Positions 42,160-53,960 of a stretch of 64,000 nucleotides of DNA are shown one piece after another (position 1 is the first letter of the stretch; every line of letters starts with the position of its first letter). Source of the stretch: Dermanyssus gallinae. Taxonomy: Eukaryota > Arthropoda > Arachnida > Mesostigmata > Dermanyssidae. A program made the position numbers and the translations under genes. The stretch spans positions 186,001 to 250,000 of the forward strand of contig QVRM01000283.1 of assembly GCA_003439945.1 (NCBI GenBank), in the 5' to 3' direction. The notes under the pieces were generated by a model. That model did no database searches. It saw nothing but the letters and a program-made list of their open reading frames with translations, and was not told where the DNA came from.

Positions 42160-42300
42160 GTTTATGTAGAGCATAAACAGGAGTGAACTTGATTGACATA
42201 ACTGGTGGAGTTCCACCCTCATCTGTGCGTAATCTGAAGCGCACCCACCGTCTGTCAGAAATTACTTATCTTAAAACCCCAAATACTCTGCGCATGCAGT
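42160..42300 (+). repeat. unclassified dispersed repeat, copy 1
   Basis: Shares with 42694-42835 the ordered blocks ACATAAACAGGA (here GCATAAACAGGA), TGGAG..CCACC, CTGTGCGTA.TCTGA.GCGCAC and CACCGTxTGxCAGA. Similarity extends over about 130 bp in direct orientation. Confidence 0.7.
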
Positions 42301-42693
42301 TAATGCTCGAATGTATAAGCTTTTTGACATCAGACAGCCTCCTGCTCATCTAGATATTTATTTGAATTTGACACCTTGAGGCAAGGTATTTGTATGTCAT
42401 CTCTACTGGTAAGGCTGCACCTATACCACGAGTAGATCTGGTATTCCCAAATATTAATTTAAGAACACCACTTCAATGTTCTTAAATGAAGACGCCTTTC
42501 CTCCTTAAACCAAACTTAGAATAATTGTTCTTTCCAAACTAAGAGCTTATGTCTAACAGATTAATGAGTTTGCAATAGTTTCACTCCAAAAGCATAATGT
42601 CATCTGCAAACAATTAGCAGGACTTGAAAACTTTTTCATCTGCTTAGCTCTCGTTGCTAGTCTCTACTCTGTAGCAACCTAGTTTCGAGTGCG

Positions 42694-42835
42694 TCTATTT
42701 AGAACATAAACAGGATCGACCTAAGTCGACATCCATGATGGAGGCCCACCTTCGCCTGTGCGTAGTCTGAGGCGCACACACCGTATGCCAGAGTTACTTT
42801 GCCATCAATCTACTGCATGCTCAGTAGTTCGATCT
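42694..42835 (+). repeat. unclassified dispersed repeat, copy 2
   Basis: Direct repeat of 42160-42300, 534 bp away. Not a part of any recognised element. Confidence 0.7.
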
Positions 42836-44639
42836 ATGTTTTGTTGAGCTTTTGATTTCCAAGGACCCCCCACAATTGTTTTTTACCTAACCGGTCATAG
42901 GCACATAAACAGAAAAATCACACACCATTCTATAGTCCGTAAGTCTCAATAACTGCATGGCTGTAGGTAAAATAAATATGTTTCTCTCTACTCATTCACA
43001 AATTCTATAACACAGGAGTTTTGGAAAAAGGTACAGTACAGACGTCATCGTTATTGGGCGATTTCACTCTAGACTGCCTCTAGCTCGTGTTACGCTGGCT
43101 ATACTGGTAAAATATGCTGTAATATTGTCGGGGGCATGTCTTCATTGTTATATTTAAGCATACTTATTATTTGTTGAGTGCTTCCTCTAAGTCGATTTAC
43201 AACTCTTCAATAGCAAAGGCACTTTCATTTCTCGTGCCGTGGCTCATTTAGCACCTACTCACGAATCTTTCGTTTACATTTTAGCAGGGCTTTCCCTAGC
43301 TGTGCAAACCCTCTCCTGGCAAAGCTCTATATGTATAAAGACAAAGCAGTCGACGTATTAGCTACTACGCCAAGCCGTCGTGCATGCGGGCAGGTTCAAC
43401 TCGCCTTTCTTCGAAAGCCAGGACACTTCCTCGGAGCGTTGTATACAAGGTAGATACGCTCACTAGATCCCTTTGCATGCCATGTTGAACTAACATTGCT
43501 GCTTTGTAGGAATAAAGTGTTGTGTGAAGCTAATTTGCTGACTCCTTATTATTCCTTGACCGACCTTACATCTAGTTGTTATTAGGTTGTGTCCGATAAT
43601 GTAGTAATCTGTTGAATTTCATCGCAAAGAATCCGGTGTACTATCATGTAAGCCTTAATGTTACACAGGGCGTAGTGGATTACGGTGGCACCGTAAGGTT
43701 CCGTGCATTTCCTCGTAGTGATCAAGACAGATAGGCTATGAGCCGCGGCGAAGATCTCAAGAAGTCTTCACAATCGACTGCACCAGAGTGTTTATCACCG
43801 TTCCGTCCCAAATCACAGCATTACCTTTGAAATCGGAAAGGTAGATTGCTAGTAGGATCTATTTTCGAGTGCAACAAATGTCGAACATTGTCGCATAAAG
43901 GGAGACTGCGGGTCGAACTTTAAATTTGTGCACTATGACTATGGTCTATGATTGTTTGCGGACTGGACCGCCGTGACGCGCCATTTGCACACCCCTTGTC
44001 CATTACAGCGTTTCGCGTAACGTACGGCAATCCCTCAGATTCGGCGGTGACCGGAATGTGGTGACAGCGACGATGTGCGCCCGACAGTAGTACTGCTTTA
44101 GGGTGGTGAGTGGAGGTAGGCAGGGTATATATATATATATTTATTTTTTTGTTAGGCAACAGTGCGCAAATATAGTTTTAGCTATCAATGCATGTTTACA
44201 TTGTTGTGGCATACTCAGTTTGAGATTGAGTTCCGGCGGAGAAACGTCTTTGTGCTAACTAGCGTCGGAACATAGCGTGTTGCTGCGTGTGTGAAAGTGG
44301 CCAGGTGTTATCACGAAGAGGGGCGGCTTTGCTGTATGAGTCGGTCGTACAGTGAAACGTAAACAACAATAAACAAGAATCAGTGTTGGTGAACTCGCAA
44401 AACTGACTGTTTCCTTCTACGGTTTCGTTGGCAACAAACATTTTGTTGCCTACAGAATATTGTTTAAGTCGTGATAAATTTTTACTGTTGTGACACCTCC
44501 AGAAATCGCATACTTCGAGCAATATTAGCGCCTTTTTTTATCTTTTGGTTATTGTATTTTTCTATTACTGGTCTGTCGTTTGACATACATGAGCAGAACT
44601 AAAGATTAGTTAGACGTAGACGAGGCGAATACTAAAGGA
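42836..44639. other. no gene recognised
   Basis: A LLGDFTLDCL stretch near 43050 resembles the GDFN block of LINE endonucleases and may be an outlier of the relic that follows, but nothing joins them. A short (TA)n lies near 44128-44140. Confidence 0.35.
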
Positions 44640-46400
44640 AAACACTTTTCAGCCATTTTTCCTCCACTAAACGACGCTCACTTATTGAAACGGAATATCT
44701 GGCTTTCGAAAAAATATGCACCTTATTCATTTACCAGAAAGAGCCAGACAGCCTGGATTGTTTCAACAGTTGCCACCGTGCTTCCACCACTGGAAAACTT
44801 TTTAATGTTTTTTTTTATGTTTTTGTATTTCATAGACCCACGAGGGCAGCGGCATCTGGTTCTAGTCAGCAAAGTGTTTGTGCAATTGAGGTTAAAATTA
44901 ATGTCACGGAGAAAACATTACAATGGCGGTCGTCGGATTTTGATTCCAACTAATACCTTTTTGGAAATTGTTGTTTTTATAATAGCCGTTTTCAGCTTTT
45001 TACGGCACCGACAACACGATACTGGATCAATACTTGACTTTATACTTACTACTGATCCTGACATAATTGAGAAACTTTCTGTAATGCCTGGTCCTGTTAC
45101 ATCTAATCACAAAGTTGTTAGCTTGTCGGGTGTAGTGATTCTTGTGAAAAAATGCCTGAAGGAACTTAACTACAAACATATGGATTTGAAAAATATTTCT
45201 GCCTACCTTGACATAATTGCATTATTCCATTTTCCTTCATACCTGTGAGTTTGAGAATGACATATACTCAAAATGTGTCAGTTGCTGTCGTTCTTTAATC
45301 ACAACGTACGCCCCATCTTTTGACGCGTCTCGAACTAGATTATTCTACTAAAATATTCTAGACTACATCGTTCGCTTCGAACATTTCCCTAACTCCGCTA
45401 CGTGTTCTCACTGTATCAAAAATCAACGAAACGCCATAGAGTGCTAACTGAGCTGAAAATTAATCTTAAAGATTTAAAGATACTAGGTTTTTTTTTGCTA
45501 TGCCAACTGTCGACTAAGAGGCACAGAGTCGCTTTCTAAATCCGGCTCTACATGCCCCACAAATATCTTGGGGGAACGCAAATTTTTTTTTTGCAAGTCA
45601 GTTTGCATCTCTATATCGTGACCCGACAGACGATAAATTCGTCAGCGGTTCCTTACATGTAACAAGTTTCAGTTCCAATTCGTTACCGCCCGACTAGTTG
45701 GACGCGCCAGTGGTGATTTCTGAAGTAGAAATGTTTAATTTACTCATAAAGCTGAAGCCAAAATTGAATTTTACCCCAGATTAGATACTGCCTATTTTCC
45801 ACAAGGAGTTTGATCTGTTCCTCTCTGAACCACTTAAGTTATCATTGTACTCTATAGGCATGTTGCATCTTACAAAAAATATTTGTGACGCACATACGGA
45901 GTTTTCTTGAACAAAAATAAACTACTTGATTATACTTAACACGGCTTAAGTGCGCATCGAACAACGTGTACTCAACTTCTCGAGAGTCATAGGACGTTCA
46001 TGAATTTACAATCCGCTTTTCACTGCGTATATTTTGACCAGAATAGTGCTTTTGGTGTAAATCATTGCTTGCTACTTAAGAAAATAATATTGGTCCTTAT
46101 ACACCGTCTGCTGTCAAATACCTTGAATACGCAGATGATCTTAACATGTACCGCAAAATTGAAAATCGAGGTGATTACAATAAACTTTAACAAGCTGTGA
46201 ATGGTGTTGGGCGTTGTTGTGCGGACAATATGATAATGTCATCTACGCATAGTGGCATTGTCTTAAGGCATGAACATTTAGATTATGAGTATGTCATTAA
46301 TGGTATCGCACTACCTACATAAATTGCGACCTTGGTAATCAAATGTCTGCTAAGCCCCATTTCAGCCTTCGCGTAACACAATTAGTCAAATGGTTTTCTG
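44640..46400 (+). pseudogene. LINE relic: endonuclease end plus RT fragments
   Basis: At about 45015-45135 an open frame reads SILDFILTTDPDIIEKLSVM then PGPVTSNHKVVS, the end of an apurinic-type endonuclease domain; the catalytic SDH is changed to SNH. At about 45970-46090, THGLSAHRTTCTQLLESHR and NLQSAFHCVYFDQNSAFGVN match the RT segment up to motif A, where the expected xDFxKAFD is altered. At about 46110-46170, AVKYLEYADDLNMYRKIE is motif C with an intact YADD. The order is right for one LINE, but stops, frameshifts and a missing motif B show it is dead. It resembles the fragments at 40.9 and 53.1-54.0 kb. Confidence 0.72.
44665..44790 (+). repeat. direct repeat, copy 1
   Basis: Shares with 46685-46830 the blocks CGCTCACTTATTGAAACGGA (there CGCTCACTGGTTGAAACGGA) and a 58-bp stretch ending CTGGATTG with about 12 differences by eye. 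Confidence 0.65.
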
Positions 46401-46684
46401 GATTGCTGTCAAAGACATTTAAATGATCCACATCGTCTACAGTTGTACGTACAAAACAATCCCCTTTGTGCAGATAAAGGCGTTTCTATTCTATTCTTGT
46501 GATCCGAGAAGACGAAACTCGGATTAACGGCGGATATAATTTGCTCTCTTAACGTTAGTAACGTCGTATCGAAGGAATGGGAATTTAGAGCACAAACATT
46601 ACTATAGAAAGGCACATACCACTGGCGCTCTCGTGTTACATATGTTCTTTGAGTCAGGTTCGCAATCTAAGTAGAACTCGGTAC

Positions 46685-46830
46685 CACCAAACGGCGCTCA
46701 CTGGTTGAAACGGAAAAGACTATATCTTGTAGCTAGATCCAGCTTTAGCAAAACTATGGACCTTACCGCTTTTCCACAAAGAGTCAGGCTATCTGGATTG
46801 CCTCGGAGCTCAGCGACAGTTGTCACCATA
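46685..46830 (+). repeat. direct repeat, copy 2
   Basis: Same orientation as 44665-44790, 2.02 kb downstream, with a small insertion. It follows the LINE RT remains. Confidence 0.65.
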
Positions 46831-47599
46831 CCGCTTGTTACAAATTGAACCGCAAATGGCACACAACTCGTGGCGGCCGTTTTGAGGGCGGGTGGCTTGC
46901 GAGCTTTCGCCTGCACTGAACTTAGATGTTTAAAATGGGGCGTTTACATCCGCTAAATAAATGTAACTAAAACAATACCTTTATGCATCAGACCACCGGC
47001 AGGTTTATACAGACTATACATTGTCAGTCATTATGGAGCTTGTTGAGTTGGTTTCCATTGAAAACTCTGTTTCTCTTTACTGTGGCCACATTTTAAGCAT
47101 ATCTTCTACTAAAGGAATGCCAAGACGCTTAAAAACTTCGCGTTCTCTTATTGATGCAAGGTGGCCCATGGTTCCTTGACGATTCCTCACTTTTACAGGC
47201 GTCGGCAACACGTTCACGTGCCTTGTCAGAGGCGCGGTGTCAAGGCGCGGTGGCTCCTAATCATCGTATCTGCCAACATGGTTGCAATACTTTATCCGAC
47301 TTTTGTTGCTTTATTAACAACTGATTCCGCCAGAACACAATTCCACGATGCAGTATAACAGGCTGCGGTGAGATTCGACGAGACTACTAGGGTTATCTAG
47401 CACTTCGCGTTGGATAACTTTAGTAGTCTCGTCGCAAGCAGCAAGGCTTTTGGAATATTTGAAAGTCGGGGATGCTCGTAACACCTAGCTAAATCTTAGC
47501 GAATCGAGACTTAGCGTTTATATACAAAGGGCCGCCGTGCTAGTTCTCAGAGGTTGGCGGAGTCTTACAAGGGCTTCTCGTTTCGTATAAAGAAGCCGT
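46831..47599. other. no gene recognised; contains one hairpin
   Basis: The only structure seen is the hairpin at 47376-47434. Confidence 0.4.
47376..47434. repeat. 22-bp inverted repeat (hairpin)
   Basis: CGACGAGACTACTAGGGTTATC at 47376-47397 pairs with 47413-47434 with two mismatches, leaving a 15-nt loop. About 170 bp before the R1-type LINE relic. Confidence 0.82.
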
Positions 47600-48870
47600 G
47601 GATTTTCTTCACACACGACTGGAGCATTCATCATATCTGAGTTCCTCTCGTGTCGTGTGAACGTAGATAGACTGAACTAAGAGATCCAAGAAAAGAACGC
47701 CCTATCAGATGCCCAGTACGATTTTCTGAAAGGTAGATCTACACTAGGGGCTCTAAAAAGGTTCTGCAACAAGTGGGTGAGGCAACCATGAAGACCCTTA
47801 AAACGAGGGTATTCGTGCTCCTCATCTCCCTTGATATCTATGAAAATACCTTTAACACAACGAATTGGAAAGTAATTATGGAGGCGATGGATAGGAAGAG
47901 TTTTTACTCTTACCTCCGTCGAATGATTTCATCCTACCTGTATGGCAGGGGGCAGGAGTGCAAGGTTACTGCCGAAGTCCCACAAGGCTCGATCCTAGGA
48001 CCCGTGTTCCGGAACATAGTTTATGACGGGGTGCTAGATATCCGAGGTCTCCCGTATGGGATGGAGATGTTGGCGTATGCTGACAACCTTGCACTCATGG
48101 TTACGGCCAGGAGCGAGATAGTCCTGGTGAGCGCCGTCAATGAGGCCCTGTCAACACTGTCCGAGTGGATGGAATCCCATCACTTGAATTTGGCACCTGA
48201 CAAGACGGAGTACGCACCTAACAGGCAGAAGGAGGACGACCGGTGTTAACCACGTGATGGCGGGCCACCCAAAATGGTGAAGCACCTTGGGTCATGCTAG
48301 ACACGGGACTGACCAGACCGGCAGACGCAAAGTACGTGGCCAAAACGGCCCCAAGAATCTCCCTGAACCTGGCGCGGATCATGTCTAGGTTCGGTGGGGT
48401 GGCTGAGGCGGACAGGCGGCTCCTGGTTTTGGTAGTCGAATCAACGGCGCTATACGCAGCCCCAGTTTAGGGAGACATGGCACCGCGCACGGCGAAAAAT
48501 AGGGGTGCACTAAGGTCGGCCTAACGTAAGTCGGGCGTACCGGACGGTCTCGACTGAAGCTCCCCTGGTCTTAGGCAAGATGCTGCCACGGAACCTCCTA
48601 GTGGCTGAAGTAAGTAAAATGTATTTAGATGAATGACTGTATCTTACTAGGACCAGAAGTGCCGCAATATCGAGCTGGCACGAGGAATGAACGCAGGTAA
48701 GACCCGGTGTGACTACAGTGAGGTGAACCAAAAGTATGATACTAGACCTTACCCAAGACAGCCAAGGCGGGAGAGGCTTGAGCGTGTATCTCGGGGGAGC
48801 GGTCGAGACGAAGAGCCAAGGGAGGGCGGACAGACGGGCCTTCATGGTCTCGACGCACTCTCACAGAACA
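47600..48870 (+). pseudogene. R1/LOA-type LINE relic, RT domain
   Basis: At about 47697-47760, LSDAQYDFLKGRSTLGALKR is the QxGFRxGRST block. The open frame 47773-48249 then carries motif A remnants (VFVLLISLDIYENTFNT in place of xLDxxNAFNT), motif B (VPQGSILGPVFRNIVYDGVL) and motif C (LAYADNLALMV), followed by HLNLAPDKTEY. The second catalytic Asp of YADD is Asn (codon 48085-48087), which alone should inactivate it. After a stop, RAYRTVSTEAPLVLGKMLP (about 48530-48590) and LLVAEVSKMY mark the usual region after RT. The sequence style (YDGVL, WMESHHLNLAP) is that of R1/LOA elements. Confidence 0.8.
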
Positions 48871-49814
48871 GTTTACAAAATGCCAGAATCCCCATATCCC
48901 TTTTTCTACTACTTTTCTACTTCTATAGTTATCTCTTTTTCTAAGAGCGGTTAAGCTTGCACCACAGAAAATGACGATAAAGTACCATTGAGTACTTTGA
49001 GCACAAAGGTACTTTGAGCACGAAAGTACTTTGTTCATCTGGCCCAGCCTGTCACGTAGATGTCAAAGACCCAGACCATTCAAACTGGCTCCACTTGTGA
49101 ATGAAAAAGATCTAAATGCCTCAAGGACCTGAAGTATTTTGAACTTATCAAGATTAGGGTTGGCCGACTCACTTTGCGGTCACGTTGTGTGGCGCGATGA
49201 TGTCTGAAGACAGCAGAGCTCGGGACGCAGAATCGAATATTACCCTCTGCTAGTTTCATCTCCGCTTGACGTAAATTATTTTCATCGATATTTAATTGAC
49301 GTATTTTGTCCATTGTGCTGAGTGCAGACAAGTCGATAGTATTTAAAAGAGTCCAAGGATCTATTGCAGCTACATTAATCTTAATTGTTTTGATCAGCGT
49401 CTCTTATTGAGCTGTTTGAGGAGGCAATGCAAACATTAGCGGCCGGAGCGCCATAAGATGGTTCCGGCTCTTGAAGTCAAGCCTCGAGTTGAACTTGCTC
49501 AATGCTGTGGTGTCTTAAAATCCTGTGGGCATGCGTCAGAACCCGTACCAATGAATTCGGATCAGATTGAAGGTCAGGGTCTGATGTGATTATCCGGTCA
49601 CGGACTATTACTGATAAGTAGGCTTCGAGGAGAAACCAAGTGGGGGAGGCGAGTGATGTGAGCTTTTAGTCCTTAATTCAGTGAAAACAGTAAAAATCAT
49701 CAAACTTGTAAAAATAACACGCAAATAATAATGGTTATTATAATTTTAAAAAATAGTGAGAAGAGTAAAAATACACTCCTCACTCAAGTCCAAGACAAAA
49801 GCTGACGCAATAAG
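48871..49814. other. no gene recognised; short tandem repeat
   Basis: A tandem repeat of about 18-bp units (AGTACTTTGAGCACAAAG) lies at 48990-49034. Nothing else was recognised. Confidence 0.4.
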
Positions 49815-50200
49815 TTACGACCTGACGAGGTTATCATATCTCGCATACAATAGATCTCACAAAAAATCCTTGCCTGGGATGTAATTGTCTCATGCTCAGC
49901 GACTTTGTCATATCTTCGACACAACTCTGTAACGTGTGGATGAATCGCACAACACGTAGATTCTGAAAAGCCACGAAAGCATTTTGAGCTTTAAAAGAGC
50001 TACAATTTCGAGCTGCATTAGAGACAGTGGGTCCTATACGTGTCGTTACCGCCTCATTTTTGAGGAAGATCGCAAAGCGGGAGATACTACGGACTACCAA
50101 CGCGAAGTGATGTTTCTAAGGCAGATAATGTCATTGGCTGTTTGTAGAGAAAACGCGGCTTCTATTATAGGCGCCATAGGCTGTCACAAGACCTTTTGCA
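49815..50200 (+). pseudogene. RLE-LINE copy 3, endonuclease end
   Basis: Plus-strand blocks match copy 2 across its last 120 residues: RPDEVIISRIQ, stop, ILAWDVIVSCSATLSYLRHN (about 49815-49930), AALETVGPIRVVTASFLRK (about 50010-50070) and FLRQIMSLAVCRENAASIIG (about 50112-50175). The RPD and WD positions expected of the nuclease core are present, but stops and two frame changes break it. The 3' end faces that of the minus-strand copy immediately to its right. Confidence 0.78.
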
Positions 50201-50229
50201 GGCCCATTGCGTGCGGGAGCGGAAAGTAG

Positions 50230-51540
50230 GCTTGGTGTCCACCGATATGACCCTAGCCGCTGGTAAAGCCGGCAGAGTTGTTCTTCATTCTCAGCCAATA
50301 CCAGGCTGATCATCTCGGAGAACACCGCCGTATCTAGCAGATAACTCGCACCGGTTCTTTACAAGCATGTTCGGGAGCTTACTGTCAATTTCAGCGATTA
50401 CCTGCTGCCTCTTTTCGTTTTCGAAACCCTGTAGGAATAGCTCACATTTAGAAGGGCTGAGCTGCAGCTCGCTCGAACGATATGGGACCCTTGACGTATC
50501 TGAGTAACACCGAGGGATCCTTATCAAGAAGGGTCCCATCGTCGAGGTTGAATAGAGGGACCCTGGATGTCACCTGTTTGACGTATTGATATACTCGGCC
50601 TGCTATATGCCTGGTGCACCATTGGATAGACGGCCGGGCGTTCTTGTAAACCTCTGTCAAAAGGTACCCTCATTTGTTTTAGTTAAAGCGTTTTTAAAAT
50701 CTAATTTTAATAAGCAAGATTTCTCGTGGTATTCGAGAAAGGAGCGAGCTCACGGTATCTCTCGGTTTTTCTTTTCAGGGCGATGAGCCACTTGCCGTAT
50801 ATGACGCTTCTCACAGCCTCCAAAACTTGCTTGTTATGTTTGATATCGCGTGCCTTAGCGAGTGTAGGGCTGCACGCCTTTGGTAGGGAGAAGACGCCCG
50901 CCGCACTGGATGGAAAGAAGCGAAGTACCTTGGTAACATCGTGGGTCCAGCGCGACCCGACCGCTAGCAAGCCGATAGGGAAAGGTGGTACTACGTCCCC
51001 TGCAGGAGCAGGGCGGTGCTTTCCCATCACCTCACCAATCGGCACCTCCGTCACGGGCGCTCTAATGGGACTCCGCACATCAAATTCATGGAGAGATCGT
51101 AAGCAGCGATCTGAGCGTGGGCTTTATCGGCACCCCTAAAAAGGGCGACGTTTCTTCTGACCACGCTGAAATGCTATGGCCTTTTCGGGTTTCTTTATCG
51201 AGGTATAGTTTTTTTTGGGGCGAAGGAGGCTCCAGCTCGTTCATCAATATTTTCCACATCTTTGAGCAGACGGTAGGAAAACCCGCATAGAGAAATTATC
51301 GCTTCTTTTGGGATCCTGCGCAGCACGTTTCGTGTCACTTTGGTTGTTGTGTCTGGGTACGTTCAGGTACACACATGACTGTCGGGGCAAGGCGTTATGG
51401 GCCAAGGCTGGCGAACGTGCAGTAGAGAGGGCATATACGAGTAGGTACAAGAAACGTTCCCAAAATTTGATAAAGATGCCTACTTGGACCGAGACGAATC
51501 TACGGCATTCGAGAACAACCGGTGAGAGACAGTAAATACA
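50230..51540 (-). pseudogene. RLE-LINE copy 4, RT domain
   Basis: On the minus strand the order is: VPERTQTQQPK (about 51360-51330), GKHRPAPAG and VTKVLRFFPSSAAGVFSLPK (about 51010-50870; the latter matches the SGSSGGPDGxRP region at the RT start), VIYGKWL, then SRVPLFNLDDGTLLD (motif C region, about 50565-50520) and LSPSKCELFLQG (about 50460-50425). The catalytic box is LDDG in place of the usual YADD, as in copy 6, so it is a family feature. The middle of the RT (motifs A and B) is deleted. It meets copy 3 tail to tail at about 50200-50230. Confidence 0.7.
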
Positions 51541-52308
51541 GCTAACACAGCAGAATGCAGTGTCGCACTAAAGGTGACCGCAGGCGATCGTGTTTTATTT
51601 CCTACATGCTCGACTAGCAAAGTTGTGTTGGCTCGGTGACGGCCCTCCCGTTAGATGACGGCTGGCTGGCGGGGTGAGCAGAAGGTTCTACTAGTGGAGC
51701 GCGCGGAGAAGGTAGCGGTTGTGAGATGCTGCTAGCAGTAGCAGCGGCCCTTTGAAGCGCTGCTGTTTCACTAGACTAGGTTATCTTCTTCTTATGAGCC
51801 CTGCTTGCGTAAATCTGGACACCCCTTTTCATAAGAAAACACTGAACACAAACAACAGGCATTGAAACTAGTTAGCCACTGCTGCTTGTCCTGTAAAACA
51901 TAGCAGTTGCTTTGCTGTGGCTGTCAACTTCTCATATTCTGCCTTCTAGAGAAAAACATCGTTCTCACTGTGGGCGCGACGAGTTGCTGAAATAGTTATT
52001 GGCTCCAATTTTAGATTAGACGTTCCAACCCTAAAAGTTTGGTTAAGCAGCCGTTAGAATCCGAATTTGAATGGCAGCGGCGTGCCGCTTAAAGCTCCTG
52101 ATTATGCGGGTGAGTTTAGTTTTGCTCCACCCTGTCATAGTTTGAACTTCGGCAGCGGCCTGGATTCTCGCCCCTCCGTCGCACATCCACACACAGTATA
52201 CAAATATGATCATTGAGTTACACGCATTACTCTAGTATGTCACTTCCTGGGTTTACCTTCCCGCACACACGGGTAGGCGCCATATACACACGTCCGCACC
52301 CTTGGGAA
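51541..52308. other. no gene recognised
   Basis: No coding or repeat signal recognised. Confidence 0.4.
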
Positions 52309-52332
52309 TAATAATAATAATAATAATAATAA
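52309..52332. repeat. (AAT)n tract, left
   Basis: About eight AAT units directly left of RLE-LINE copy 5. Confidence 0.9.
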
Positions 52333-52865
52333 CGTTGTGGCGGAGGATCTACAGGCCGTACTATCGAAGAACCGAGAGGGACTGACACTTACCTGTAACG
52401 TCTCTAAGTGCGAGGCGTTTGCCATTGAAGGCAACAAACAAACAATACAGTGCCATCTAAACGATTAAGCAAGCATTTCCCGACCTAATTCACACGACAC
52501 GGGATAACTTAGATGTTCTGGGTGCTTTCGCCATCTGAAAAGGAATCCGGGTTTTTCGTTCGCAAAGAGAAGCCCTTGTAAAAGATCCGTTTACGTTTGA
52601 CACCTATGCACCCGCAGGCGGCCCTCTGTCTGTGGGAGCACAGTCTTGGTTCACCAAGATTTAACTACATGTTAAGAGCATCCCCGAGTTTCAAATATAC
52701 CGAAAAGTTTTTAAGAAATATCCTAAAACGGGGGATACTGGGGCGACCGACGCAAAACGATGTTTCTAAGGCAGATGATCTAATTGGCCGCTTGTAGGGA
52801 CTAACGTCTTTTTTGCTATAGGCGCCATGGGCTGACACAAAATTAACTAATACCGGTAAAAACGT

Positions 52866-52866
<1 letters not shown>
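52333..52866 (+). pseudogene. RLE-LINE copy 5, internally deleted
   Basis: At about 52390-52440, LTLTCNVSKCEAFAIEG matches the post-catalytic SKCExF block. It is followed by FPDLIHTTRDNLDVLGAF (about 52475-52530), KREALVKDPF, and GSPRFNYMLRASPSFKYTEK (about 52650-52705). The sequence then jumps to the C-terminal end: 52735-52835 aligns base for base with 50090-50185 of copy 3 (GATGTTTCTAAGGCAGAT in both). The zinc-knuckle and nuclease regions between are missing. Stops are frequent. (AAT)n follows at 52870. Confidence 0.75.
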
Positions 52867-52869
<3 letters not shown>

Positions 52870-52898
<29 letters not shown>

Positions 52899-52899
52899 G
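52870..52899. repeat. (AAT)n tract, right
   Basis: About ten AAT/TAA units about 55 bp after the conserved 3' end of RLE-LINE copy 5; probably the LINE tail. Confidence 0.9.
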
Positions 52900-53089
52900 G
52901 AAGTCATACAAGAGCAAAAAGGAGTATTTTCAAGAAATATAATCATAGTGCTTCGGTACATTCTGGGTTTGAAGGATTCTGCGGCAACGGGCCATTAAAT
53001 GTCATAGTTCCCAAGGGACAGAATTTCCATATGCAACATTACAAACAGTTCTGTATTACAAAATAATCCATGAATGTTATTGTCCAGCT

Positions 53090-53960
53090 GGCCAGCAAAA
53101 ACAAGACCCTCAATCCAGGTGCCGCCTTCATGATGTCAAGAAGGCGTCCTTCAAACTGGTCGATGGCCGTAGTAGACGTCGGACGATTGTCAACAGCCAA
53201 TTTCGACCGTCACTATTTTTGTCATAATTTTTCGAATGATGTTTCTTTCGGACATAAAGTAGTACCTGCCAACTGATTTCAAATATCTTGAATAGGTTGA
53301 TGACTTAAACCTTTATTATACTGTTTGCTCTAGTGACACCCATGCTGTTCTGCAGTCAGCTGTCCACTGCATTGCTCGATGGTGTTCTGAAAATAACATG
53401 ATCCCTTCACCCTCCAAATGCGTTGTACTGAAACATGGAGCACTTGACTTCGACTGAAAAATTATAGATATATGCATTTTATTATAGATATATGCATTTT
53501 ACCGACTCTATCTTATACACGGGAACTAAGCATATAAATTACGGCTAACCTTAATTTTTAGCCTTTACATTGCCAAGGTTGTGGAGGCATTATTGCGCTA
53601 CATAAGTACCATCTTCCGCTGTTTCATTCTAACGACTCCCCATATGTAAATTCGCCTTTATAAATATTTTGTTCTTTCCAAACTCATATGTTGCTCCGTT
53701 GTCTGGGAGCCTTTTCTTTCTTAATACAGAAAGTTAGTGAACGATATCCAAGACACGTTTCTGAGACGACTGCGGATCCAGTGCTTTCAAAGCGTGTTGG
53801 GCGATGTTGTTCCTAGTACTGGCTCACTTTTCATGCAAGGCAACATATCTGATCTACGTAAATTACGCAAATATAAATTGCTAGGACATTTTTTGACATA
53901 CGCTCCAATAACCTAAGGATTTAGCAATCAACCACTCCAATTGCCGTGGCCAGCGGTGAG
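53090..53960 (+). pseudogene. LINE relic, motif C and C-terminal region
   Basis: At about 53285-53460 one frame reads KYLE, stop, VDDLNLYYTVCSS, then VLQSAVHCIARWCSENNM and SKCVVLKHGALDFD, the motif C region (YADD changed to a stop and VDD) and what follows it. At about 53690-53880 another frame reads VVWEPFLS, then NDIQDTFLRRLRI, SLFMQGNISDLRKLRKYKLL and GHFL, the usual C-terminal segment. The wording is close to the relic at 46.1 kb (LNMYRKIE, IVLRHEHLDYEY), so both are probably one family. A perfect 20-bp tandem duplication lies at 53461-53500. Confidence 0.68.
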
